DNA of 8,745 nucleotides from an uncultured Aquabacterium sp. GTDB lineage: Bacteria; Pseudomonadota; Gammaproteobacteria; Burkholderiales; Burkholderiaceae_C. Positions 1-6,026 of the stretch are shown here, piece by piece (positions within the stretch are counted from its first letter, which is position 1; each line of letters opens with the position of its first letter). A program made the position numbers and the translations under genes. Under the pieces are notes generated by a model that made no database searches, was not told where the DNA came from, and saw only the letters and a list, made by a program, of their open reading frames with translations. Where the stretch lies: contig CALAKR010000237.1 in NCBI GenBank assembly GCA_937923225.1, positions 1 through 8,745 of the forward strand, written 5' to 3'.

Positions 1-1008
1 GCTGCCCATGCCGGTGCGGCAGGTGTCCAGCAGGGACAGCAGCGTGGGTGCGTCCTCGCCGCGCAGGGTTTGGGTGAGCTCCAGGTTGCGCAGCGTGGCG
101 GGCGGCAGATCGAGCAGGTCGCTGCTGCGCGGCACGCTGAGCGTGGCCACGTGCGCCAGCGCCCTGCCCTGGGTGTGTTCGGCATAGCTCAGCAGCGCCG
201 AGGCCGCGCTGTGGGCCAGGGCCAGGGTCTCGGCCTGGTAGGCCTTCAGGCTGGCCACCTTGAGTTGCTCGCACAGTTTGCGCTCGCCCAGGCCGGCATC
301 GAACTGCCAACTGGGACGCGGCGTGAAAGCAGTGCCGCGTGGCTGCGACATCAGGGCCTGCAGCGCAGCGGGCACGCGTTCACGGTCGTCGATGACCTCA
401 GCCGGCTGCAGGCGGGCCAGCCAGCCCGGCAGATCGCGCTGCGTGCATTCGGTGATGCCCAGGATACCGCTGGCCATGCCCAGCCAGGCCAGGGCGCAGG
501 GCGTGCTGTCGGCCGGGCGTGTCGAGTTGGCGCGGGTGGCCTGCACCACCACAGACACCAGCAGCGCATCGGCGCGCTCGGACAGCAGCTCCGCATCGGT
601 GAGCGTGCCGGGCGTGACGACCCGAACCACCTTGCGCTCGACGGGCCCCTTGGAGGCGCCCACCTCGCCCACCTGCTCGCAGATGGCGACGGATTCGCCC
701 AGTTTGATCAGCTTGCTCAGGTAGGTGTCGAGTGCATGCACCGGCACGCCGGCCATCACCACGGGCTGGCCGGCGGATTGGCCCCGTACCGTCAACGTGA
801 TGTCGATCAGGCGGTTGGCCTTGCGCGCATCGTCGAAGAACAGCTCGTAGAAATCGCCCATGCGGTAGAACACCAAGGTGTCCGGGTGCTCGGCCTTGAT
901 GCGCAGGTACTGCTGCATCATGGGGGTATGGGCGCTGAGGTCGGCCGCGGGGCGCGGGCTGGCCGTTTCGCGCTCGGGCAAGGTGTTGTCAAGGGGCTGG
1001 GAAGACAT
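1..1008 (-). CDS. mutS: DNA mismatch repair protein MutS, N-terminal part (gene runs off the left edge)
   Basis: MutS scans DNA as a dimer, binds mismatches and small loops, and recruits MutL to start methyl- or nick-directed repair. Only the first 336 codons are present; they are open to the window edge with no stop, against about 850-880 residues for the full protein. The translation contains the mismatch-recognition signature [11 protein letters not shown] at about 47-57. Its Phe-x-Glu (F53, E55) matches F36/E38 of E. coli MutS, so this protein has an N-terminal extension of about 17 residues before the conserved '[10 protein letters not shown]'. Domain I spans roughly 25-132, the connector domain roughly 145-283, and the start of the lever/core domain follows. 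The ATPase domain with its Walker motifs lies outside the window. The ATG at 1008 is chosen because homology begins soon after it; no strong Shine-Dalgarno sequence is visible. The gene is divergent from the PEP-CTERM gene. Identification is very secure. Confidence 0.97.
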   Translation of the reverse strand, partial: MSSQPLDNTLPERETASPRPAADLSAHTPMMQQYLRIKAEHPDTLVFYRMGDFYELFFDDARKANRLIDITLTVRGQSAGQPVVMAGVPVHALDTYLSKLIKLGESVAICEQVGEVGASKGPVERKVVRVVTPGTLTDAELLSERADALLVSVVVQATRANSTRPADSTPCALAWLGMASGILGITECTQRDLPGWLARLQPAEVIDDRERVPAALQALMSQPRGTAFTPRPSWQFDAGLGERKLCEQLKVASLKAYQAETLALAHSAASALLSYAEHTQGRALAHVATLSVPRSSDLLDLPPATLRNLELTQTLRGEDAPTLLSLLDTCRTGMGS

Positions 1009-1076
1009 CCGCGTATTTTCGCAGGATGTGAAGCGCCTTCCGGTGCCTGCCAGCACGAAGCATCAAACGTGGGATT

Positions 1077-1091
1077 GCCCCAGCTTGGGGC
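1077..1091. repeat. Short perfect inverted repeat in the mutS / PEP-CTERM divergent gap
   Basis: GCCCCA and TGGGGC form a 6-bp perfect stem around a 3-base loop in the 193-bp gap between the divergent mutS and PEP-CTERM genes. It lies between a weak possible -35 (TTGCCC, 1075-1080) and a weak possible -10 (TACGCT, 1098-1103) pointing towards the PEP-CTERM gene. It could be an operator or chance in GC-rich DNA. No other convincing promoter element was seen in this gap. Confidence 0.25.
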
Positions 1092-1190
1092 GCTGGGTAC
1101 GCTCGCCAGCGCTCTGCCGGCATCAGCAGTACGCCGCCCAGGCGATCCACCTGGCCCGCGGCACTCCGCAGGCTCATCTTGAAGTCAAAC

Positions 1191-1196
1191 GGGAGA
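1191..1196 (+). promoter_or_regulatory. Ribosome binding site of the PEP-CTERM gene
   Basis: GGGAGA lies 5 bases before the ATG at 1202. It fixes that ATG as the start, although the open frame continues upstream to 878. Confidence 0.7.
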
Positions 1197-1201
1197 CACA
1201 C

Positions 1202-1873
1202 ATGCTGAAAGCCACGCTTTCCACCGCCCTGCTGGGCGTCATCTTGGCAACCACCTCCGCGGGCGCCCTGGCGGCCACGGGCCAGATCAACAGTTTCAGC
1301 GCCAGCGCCACCACGGTGGCCGAGGGCACTCTGGTGGATTTCACGGTTGATTTCGGACTCAGCACAAGCGCCGTCACCAACGGCGGCAGCAACCCGGAGC
1401 CTGAGCCGGCTGAGGGCTACCAGATCTGGGCGGCCAACTGGTACAACTACGAGAACGAGACGCTGAACTCGATCTGGTTGCAGGCGGGTGGCCAGAGCTT
1501 TTCTGACTCACCGGTTCTGCTGCCAGGCAGCAGCCACTCGGGCACCTGGAGTTTTTCCGTGCTGTTCCCGGTGGCCGGCAGCTTCGACGTCACCCTCACG
1601 GGCGGCTGGGGCAGCAGCATCGAGACGTACCACAGCAATGAAACGGCCAGCCGGGATTGCTACAACGAGGATCCTGGCGGGAGCAACACGCTGATTTGCT
1701 CATCCTGGAATTGGACGTATGACGATGGCGGCGACACGTACTCGAGCGATGGCTCGTTCGGCTCGCAGAGCATCACCATCAACGTGACCGCGGTGCCCGA
1801 GCCCGCCGCCTGGGCGCTGCTGGCCGCAGGGGCGGTGGTGGTGCTGGCGGCTCGGCGCCGGCAGGTTGCGTGA
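1202..1873 (+). CDS. PEP-CTERM sorting-domain protein, secreted, function unknown
   Basis: The 223-residue product has an N-terminal signal peptide (Lys3, hydrophobic stretch about 7-23, likely cleavage near ALA-A at 24/25). It ends with a PEP-CTERM signal: VPEP at 198-201, a hydrophobic helix at about 202-217, then RRR at 218-220. In this family the signal is recognised by an exosortase (XrtA/EpsH type), which cleaves near PEP and releases or anchors the protein at the cell surface; such proteins are common in biofilm- and floc-forming betaproteobacteria. The mature part is rich in Ser, Thr, Gly, Asn and aromatic residues, looks beta-rich, and has only two cysteines (C153, C166), which could form a disulfide. 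No enzymatic motif is recognised. The start is set by ATG 1202 with GGGAGA before it. The gene stands alone on its strand and converges on the porin gene. No exosortase gene is in the window. The class is secure; the role is unknown. Confidence 0.9.
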   Translation: MLKATLSTALLGVILATTSAGALAATGQINSFSASATTVAEGTLVDFTVDFGLSTSAVTNGGSNPEPEPAEGYQIWAANWYNYENETLNSIWLQAGGQSFSDSPVLLPGSSHSGTWSFSVLFPVAGSFDVTLTGGWGSSIETYHSNETASRDCYNEDPGGSNTLICSSWNWTYDDGGDTYSSDGSFGSQSITINVTAVPEPAAWALLAAGAVVVLAARRRQVA

Positions 1874-1883
1874 TCAGGCCTGC

Positions 1884-2978
1884 TTAGAAGAGGTGCCGCA
1901 CCCCGAAGGCCAGGCCCCGGCCGGATTGCCCCGCGCCCGGGGCGATCACGCCTTTGTTGGCGGCATCCTCGTTGTCCACATTGACCAGCCAACCGTACAG
2001 CGAGGTGCTGCGCGACAGGGTGTAGACGCCCTTGAGCGAGAAGATGGTGACCCTGTCGTCATCGCCGCGGGCATCGGTGGTGCCGCGCGTGCGTGAGGCG
2101 CCCGCCGTCAGGACCAGATCCTGCCCGACGGGCATGGCCAGCTTGGCGCCGATGGTGCGCAGATGGTCGGCCCCGCTGATGACGGAGGCGTTGGTCTCAT
2201 CATTGGCGTAGGCCGTGACCTTGATCGCGCCGAAATCGTAGCTGGCCAGCACCATGGTGGCGTTGGCGCCCTGCTTGCCGGCGGCCAGGATGTTCTCGTC
2301 GCGCGCATGCAGGTGGCCCAGGGCCGCCTGGAAGGGGCCGGCGGCGTAGATCAGGTTGAAGCCCCAGGCCTTGCCGCCGATGGCTTCGTCACCGGCAACG
2401 CGGTTGTCCGACAGGCCGCTGCCACCGAAGCCCGATGAAGCCAGGGAGTACTGCACCTGCCCGCTCAGCCCCGGGATGACCGTGGGCAGCAGGTAGGTGA
2501 TGCTGTTGTCGGTGCGGCGGTAGCGCGAGGCGCCACGTGCCCCCACGATGGTCAGGTCGTCAAAAGACTGGGTGCCGGCCAGATCGGCAGCCACGCCCAG
2601 CGGCGTGTCCGTGCGGCCCAAGCGCAGCTCGCCCCAGCTGCCAATCAGGCCCACGTGGGCATGGCGATCGAAGAAGCGCGCGCTGCCGCCGCTGTTGGCG
2701 CCCGTGTCGGCCGACACGGCGGTTTCCAGCGTGGCGCGCACTTTCAGGCCGCTGCCCAGCGCTTCTTCAGCCCGCAGGCCCAGGCGCGAGGTGCTCAGGT
2801 TGCTCGAAGACACCCGGGAGAGCGAAAAGCCCTGGCCGGAAATGTGTTCTGCAGACAAATCCAGCAGCCCGTAGAGGCTGACCTGCGCGTGGGCGGCGCT
2901 GATCGGCGCGCACAGCGAGGCGCACACCAGGGCGATGGCGGAAACGGACTTGAGTGAAATCGGGCTGAGCGTGCGCAT
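1884..2978 (-). CDS. Gram-negative outer-membrane porin (Burkholderiales OmpC/Omp32-like family)
   Basis: A 364-residue beta-barrel porin expected to form a trimeric channel in the outer membrane for passive uptake of small solutes. A signal peptide covers residues 1-31 (hydrophobic core around 12-27, cleavage AHA-Q). The mature protein begins QVSLYGLLD, the usual first strand of betaproteobacterial general porins, and ends GVRHLF; the terminal Phe is the BAM-recognition residue. In between come alternating amphipathic strands and the family-typical 'SRLGLRAEEALG' and 'GELRLGRTDTP' segments. Length fits the family (about 330-400). The open frame reaches back to 3104, but ATG 2978 is preferred: the signal peptide starts there and GAGGGGG stands before it, whereas the upstream part overlaps suhB. 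The gene lies 13 bp downstream of suhB, so co-transcription is likely, although a promoter within suhB cannot be excluded. Substrate selectivity cannot be inferred. Confidence 0.93.
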   Translation of the reverse strand: MRTLSPISLKSVSAIALVCASLCAPISAAHAQVSLYGLLDLSAEHISGQGFSLSRVSSSNLSTSRLGLRAEEALGSGLKVRATLETAVSADTGANSGGSARFFDRHAHVGLIGSWGELRLGRTDTPLGVAADLAGTQSFDDLTIVGARGASRYRRTDNSITYLLPTVIPGLSGQVQYSLASSGFGGSGLSDNRVAGDEAIGGKAWGFNLIYAAGPFQAALGHLHARDENILAAGKQGANATMVLASYDFGAIKVTAYANDETNASVISGADHLRTIGAKLAMPVGQDLVLTAGASRTRGTTDARGDDDRVTIFSLKGVYTLSRSTSLYGWLVNVDNEDAANKGVIAPGAGQSGRGLAFGVRHLF

Positions 2979-2985
2979 CCCGGCG

Positions 2986-2994
2986 TCCCCCTCA
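2986..2994 (-). promoter_or_regulatory. Porin ribosome binding site overlapping the suhB stop codon
   Basis: On the minus strand the suhB stop TGA runs directly into GGGGG, giving TGAGGGGG a short distance before the porin ATG at 2978. The Shine-Dalgarno sequence shares bases with the stop codon, an arrangement compatible with translational coupling of the porin to suhB. Confidence 0.6.
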
Positions 2995-4062
2995 GAAAGG
3001 CGCGTCGTCCGAGCGGGACGAGCGTCGGGGGGCAGGCTTTTCAGCAGCTTGATCGGCCGCCACCTCGGCGGCCTTGGCCGCGGCGGTGATGCGCTTGCGC
3101 ACAACGGGCTTGGGCTCTGCAGGCTTGGCTTCTTCAGCCGCCTTCAGGGCCTGCAGCGCGGCATCGTCCTCTTCCGTGTCGGCCTCATCGGCATAGGATC
3201 CGATGCCTGCGGCACTGGCGCCCAGGCCAGTGGTGTCCTTGGGCTCTTCCTTGATCACACGGGTGTAGGGCGACAGGATCTGCACCAACTGGCCGTAGAT
3301 GCGCGGGTTGCCCGCCACCACCTCACGCTGGTAGAGGAAATCAGCCTCGCCGGTGAAGTTGCCGACCAGGCCGCCCGCCTCGGTGATCATCAGCGAGCCG
3401 GCGGCGATGTCCCAGGGGCTCAGGCCGGTTTCGAAGAAGCCGTCGTAGAAACCGGCGGCCACGTAGCACAGGTCCAGCGCGGCGGCACCCGGGCGGCGCA
3501 CGCCGGCGCACTGCACCATCACCTCTTCGAACATCTTGAGGTAGCGCTGGAAGTTGTCGCCCTTGCGGAAGGGGAAGCCGGTGCCGATCAGGCTGTCGAG
3601 CATGCGCGTGCGTTTGGAGACGCGCAGGCGGCGGTCATTCATGTAAGCGCCCTTGCCGCGCGACGCATAGAACAGGTCGTTGCGGGACGGGTCGTACACC
3701 ACGGCCTGCTGTACCTGGCCGCGCCAGGCCAGCGCGATGGACACCGCATAGACCGGGAAGCCGTGGATGAAGTTGGTGGTGCCATCGAGCGGATCGATGA
3801 TCCAGACGAACTCGCTCGTCTTGTTGCCGCGCGACTGGCCGGATTCTTCGGCTAGGATGCCGTGGCTGGGGTACGCCGCCAGGATGGTGTCGATGATGGC
3901 CTCTTCGGCCGCCTGATCCACTTCCGTCACGAAATCATTGTGGGATTTGGCGCTGACGGTGAGCCGCTCGACATCGAGCGATGCCCGGTTGATGATCGCC
4001 CCGGCCGCGCGGGCCGCCTTGATGGCGATGTTGAGCATGGGGTGCAGGGCGGCTTGTGACAT
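2992..4062 (-). CDS. suhB: Inositol-1-monophosphatase family protein SuhB with long C-terminal tail
   Basis: A 356-residue Mg2+-dependent inositol monophosphatase of the FIG superfamily. In E. coli SuhB also joins NusA, NusB/E and NusG in the rRNA transcription antitermination complex; whether that holds here is inference. Metal and substrate motifs are intact: the acidic pair in ILAEESG (E72/E73), [10 protein letters not shown] with D90 and D93, and the second signature WDIAAG with D218. The catalytic core ends near residue 264, about the usual full length (about 267). A further 92 residues follow, rich in Ala, Glu, Lys and Pro, probably disordered, ending RSDDAPF. ATG 4062 gives the N-terminus [21 protein letters not shown], as in relatives; ATG 4038 (MLNIAIK) is the alternative, and neither has a clear Shine-Dalgarno sequence. 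The gene is divergent from trmJ and followed after 13 bp by the porin. Identity is secure; the tail is discussed under findings. Confidence 0.95.
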   Translation of the reverse strand: MSQAALHPMLNIAIKAARAAGAIINRASLDVERLTVSAKSHNDFVTEVDQAAEEAIIDTILAAYPSHGILAEESGQSRGNKTSEFVWIIDPLDGTTNFIHGFPVYAVSIALAWRGQVQQAVVYDPSRNDLFYASRGKGAYMNDRRLRVSKRTRMLDSLIGTGFPFRKGDNFQRYLKMFEEVMVQCAGVRRPGAAALDLCYVAAGFYDGFFETGLSPWDIAAGSLMITEAGGLVGNFTGEADFLYQREVVAGNPRIYGQLVQILSPYTRVIKEEPKDTTGLGASAAGIGSYADEADTEEDDAALQALKAAEEAKPAEPKPVVRKRITAAAKAAEVAADQAAEKPAPRRSSRSDDAPF

Positions 4063-4080
4063 GAGGGGGGGCAGCAATGG

Positions 4081-4099
4081 GGTCAAACGGGGATTGACC
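4081..4099. repeat. Inverted repeat GGTCAA-N7-TTGACC upstream of suhB, with a third copy at 4196-4201
   Basis: GGTCAA (4081-4086) and TTGACC (4094-4099) are perfect inverted arms around 7 bases. GGTCAA recurs at 4196-4201, and the left and distal copies both continue into an ACGGGG-like sequence. The sites fall in the gap between suhB and trmJ, inside the predicted suhB leader. They may be operator half-sites or RNA structure; no regulator is identified. Confidence 0.3.
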
Positions 4100-4243
4100 G
4101 TGCCGCAGGCGGTGCTCTCATGGGCACACGCACACAGACACGCACAAAACCCGAACAAGAAACACGGGACCCCCGCCGGCGCAAAGCCAGGCCAAGGTCA
4201 ACAACGGGGCGCAACAGTGGACAAAGAACGAGGGAGAATGACG

Positions 4244-4271
4244 ATTCTAGCGTTTCCCCCAGTTTTTGCCA
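4244..4271 (-). promoter_or_regulatory. Candidate sigma-70 promoter for suhB (and the porin)
   Basis: On the minus strand a good -10 hexamer TAGAAT (4244-4249) lies 16 bases downstream of a weak -35, TGGCAA (4266-4271). Transcription would start near 4237, giving suhB a leader of about 175 bases. The -10 matches the consensus at five of six bases and the -35 at only three, so the call rests mainly on the -10 and its position in the divergent gap. No comparably good promoter for trmJ was seen. Confidence 0.4.
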
Positions 4272-4301
4272 CCCCCTTCCAAGTGGCGGCTGTGTATTTT
4301 C

Positions 4302-4306
4302 AAGGG
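4302..4306 (+). promoter_or_regulatory. Ribosome binding site supporting the GTG start of trmJ
   Basis: AAGGG lies 7 bases before GTG 4314, favouring that codon over the ATG at 4266, which lies outside the family's conserved N-terminus. Confidence 0.5.
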
Positions 4307-4313
4307 CTTGAGC

Positions 4314-5072
4314 GTGATTTCTGAAGTGAAGCCGGACCCGACGAGGTTCATCCTGATCGGCACCAGCCACCCCGGCAACGTGGGGGCGGCGGCGCGTGCG
4401 ATGAAGGTGATGGGCTTCTCCGAGCTGGTGCTGGTGCGCCCCCGCTTCGACGACGTGCTGGTTCAGGAAGAGACCGTGGCCATGGCCAGCGGTGCGGCCG
4501 ACATCCTGGTGCGCGCGCGCATCGTGGACACGCTGGCCGAGGCCCTGGAGGGCGTGACCTACGCCATCGCCACGGCCATGACGCCCCGTGATTTCGGCCC
4601 GCCCACGATCACGCCCCGCGATGGGCTGGCCGCGTTGGCCTCCCGCGAAACGGTGCACAAGGTGGCCTTCGTGTTCGGCAGCGAGCGCTACGGCATGGCC
4701 AATGACGATGTCTACCGCTGCCATTCGGTGATGAGCATCCCGACCAACCCGGCCTACGGCTCCCTCAACCTGGCCCAGGCGGTGCAGGTGCTGGCCTATG
4801 AATGGCGGCAGGCGCTGGGCGGCTTCGCGGTCGAAGCACGCACGCCCGATGCCGAACTGGCCAGCGGCCACGCGGTGCAAGGCACGCTGGAGCACTGGCA
4901 GCAGGCCTTGATCGACATCGGCTTCCTGGATCCGGCCGCCCCCAAGAAGCTGATGCCGCGCCTGAACCAGTTGCTCAACCGCGCGCAGTTGCGCCAGGAA
5001 GAAATCCACATCCTGCGGGGCATCGCCAAAGCCCTCACGGAGCGATGTCGCAGCGGCGCAGCCCGAGATTGA
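4314..5072 (+). CDS. trmJ: tRNA (cytidine/uridine-2'-O-)-methyltransferase TrmJ
   Basis: A 252-residue SPOUT-class methyltransferase. E. coli TrmJ (246 residues) uses S-adenosylmethionine to methylate the ribose 2'-OH of nucleotide 32 in the anticodon loop of several tRNAs; it acts as a cytoplasmic dimer. All three SPOUT motifs are visible: TSHPGNVGAAARAMKVMGF (17-35, with N22 and the likely catalytic R28), VFGSERYGM (about 120-128), and SIPT...SLNLAQAV (141-157), which form the knotted cofactor site. The remaining roughly 80 residues are the family's C-terminal extension. GTG 4314 is preferred because AAGGG precedes it and the conserved 'TRFILIGTSHPGN' begins ten residues later; GTG 4326 is a less likely alternative. 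It is divergent from suhB and 101 bp upstream of cysE on the same strand. Family assignment is secure. The TrmJ role is more likely than another TrmH-like specificity because of length and motif pattern. Confidence 0.92.
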   Translation: MISEVKPDPTRFILIGTSHPGNVGAAARAMKVMGFSELVLVRPRFDDVLVQEETVAMASGAADILVRARIVDTLAEALEGVTYAIATAMTPRDFGPPTITPRDGLAALASRETVHKVAFVFGSERYGMANDDVYRCHSVMSIPTNPAYGSLNLAQAVQVLAYEWRQALGGFAVEARTPDAELASGHAVQGTLEHWQQALIDIGFLDPAAPKKLMPRLNQLLNRAQLRQEEIHILRGIAKALTERCRSGAARD

Positions 5073-5110
5073 GCTGGCCGGGAAGGCTTTGAGCGCCTGG
5101 CCCGCCGCGG

Positions 5111-5142
5111 GGCAAGTTCTTTACCCGACCGGTAAACTTGCC
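5111..5142. repeat. Bulged 12-bp inverted repeat upstream of cysE
   Basis: The left arm GGCAAG-TTC-TTTACC (5111-5125) and the right arm GGTAAACTTGCC (5131-5142) pair over 12 bp, with TTC bulged on the left and a loop of CGACC. It ends 31 bases before the cysE ATG and 38 bases after the trmJ stop. No T-run follows, so it is not a typical intrinsic terminator. The inner TTTACC-N5-GGTAAA part resembles a dimeric repressor site; the outer arms suggest a hairpin in the mRNA. Its role is inferred from position only. Confidence 0.5.
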
Positions 5143-5173
5143 GACCTGCATTCAAAAAACGCATAAGCGCCCC

Positions 5174-5974
5174 ATGCTCTTTGCCCGCCTGCGAGAAGAC
5201 ATCGCCTGCATTCTGGAACGTGATCCTGCGGCCCGCTCCGCCTGGGAGGTGCTGACCTGTTACCCCGGTCTGCACGCCCTGGCCATGCACCGCCTGGCGC
5301 ACTGGTGCTGGGTGAACGGCTTGAAGTGGCTGGGCCGATGGCTGTCACACTGGGGCCGCTTCCTCACTGGCATCGAGATCCACCCGGGTGCCCGCATGGG
5401 CCGGCGCGTGTTCATCGACCACGGCATGGGTGTCGTGATCGGCGAGACGGCCGAGGTCGGGGATGACTGCACCATCTACCAGGGCGTGACCCTGGGCGGC
5501 ACCTCGCTGAGCAAGGGGGCCAAACGGCACCCGACGCTGGGCAAGGGCGTGATCATCGGCGCCAATGCGCAGGTGCTTGGCGGCTTCACCGTGGGCGATG
5601 GCGCCCGGGTGGGCTCGAACGCCGTAGTGACCAAGCCCGTACCAGAGAACGCCACCGCTGTGGGCAACCCGGCCCGCATCATCGTGGCCAAGGTGCAGGT
5701 GCTGGACGAAGACCAGGCCAAGCGCGAAGCGCTGGCAGCCAAGATGGGCTTCTCGGCCTACGGGGTGACCGAGGGCGATGACCCGCTGTCGCAGGCGCTG
5801 AAAGGCCTGATCGACCATGCCTCCGGGCACGAGCACCAAATCGCACTGCTGTGGCAGGCCGTCGAGAAGCTGGCTGGCGAGGCCCGCACCGAGGCCGGCC
5901 GTGATTGCATGCCATGCGATGCCCAGAAGACCGAGCACTTCGATGCCGAAGGCCTGAACCGGCTCGTCAAGTGA
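5174..5974 (+). CDS. cysE: Serine O-acetyltransferase CysE
   Basis: A 266-residue enzyme transferring acetyl from acetyl-CoA to L-serine, giving O-acetylserine, the committed precursor of cysteine. The left-handed beta-helix of hexapeptide repeats runs from about 64 to 172 and includes [13 protein letters not shown] with the catalytic pair D82/H83, GVTLGGT at 104-110 and RHP with H119. The N-terminal helical part is short (about 60 residues), as in the B. subtilis-type enzyme, not the roughly 140 of E. coli CysE. After the helix comes an extra tail of about 90 residues with a predicted helix around 204-235 and a CxxC motif (C245, C248), ending NRLVK. ATG 5174 ([10 protein letters not shown]) fits the family start; an upstream in-frame TTG at 5138 lies within the inverted repeat and was not chosen. 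No strong Shine-Dalgarno sequence is seen. The gene follows trmJ and converges on the SDR gene. Identity is secure. Confidence 0.95.
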   Translation: MLFARLREDIACILERDPAARSAWEVLTCYPGLHALAMHRLAHWCWVNGLKWLGRWLSHWGRFLTGIEIHPGARMGRRVFIDHGMGVVIGETAEVGDDCTIYQGVTLGGTSLSKGAKRHPTLGKGVIIGANAQVLGGFTVGDGARVGSNAVVTKPVPENATAVGNPARIIVAKVQVLDEDQAKREALAAKMGFSAYGVTEGDDPLSQALKGLIDHASGHEHQIALLWQAVEKLAGEARTEAGRDCMPCDAQKTEHFDAEGLNRLVK

Positions 5975-5981
5975 ACCGGGG

Positions 5982-6015
5982 GATCACCTCGGTGCCATCC
6001 CGGCCCGAGGCGATC
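5982..6015. terminator. Hairpin between convergent cysE and SDR genes, possible bidirectional terminator
   Basis: CCTCGG (5987-5992) and CCGAGG (6005-6010) pair around a 12-base loop, and flanking GATC tetramers extend the stem past one A/C mismatch. It sits in the 52-bp gap between the cysE and SDR stop codons, where a shared terminator would be expected. No T-run follows on either strand, so intrinsic termination is not assured. Confidence 0.35.
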
Positions 6016-6026
6016 AAGGAAGGCCG

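Noticed and set aside
70..1182. A 370-codon open frame on the plus strand opposite mutS
   Set aside because: It is codon-aligned antisense to mutS, has an Arg/Gly/Ala/His/Gln-rich composition typical of GC-rich shadow frames, and shows no recognisable domain.
1009..1201. Sigma-54 type (GG-N10-GC) promoter for the PEP-CTERM gene, as some PEP-CTERM genes are RpoN-controlled
   Set aside because: I looked for TGGCAC-N5-TTGC. The nearest sequence (TGGCCCG at about 1151) lacks the TTGC element at the right spacing.
2979..3104. N-terminal extension of the porin to an ATG at 3104
   Set aside because: It overlaps the suhB coding end, is Arg/Pro-rich and would bury the signal peptide. ATG 2978 has a good ribosome site and a standard signal peptide.
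2935..3855. A 306-codon open frame on the plus strand opposite suhB
   Set aside because: It is antisense to suhB, which has intact catalytic motifs. The frame has low-complexity shadow composition.
4083..5009. A 308-codon open frame on the minus strand opposite trmJ
   Set aside because: It is antisense to trmJ, which carries all three SPOUT motifs. The His/Arg/Gly-rich translation shows no domain.
5138..5173. TTG start 12 codons upstream for cysE
   Set aside because: It lies inside the inverted repeat, lacks a ribosome site and adds residues not expected in the family.
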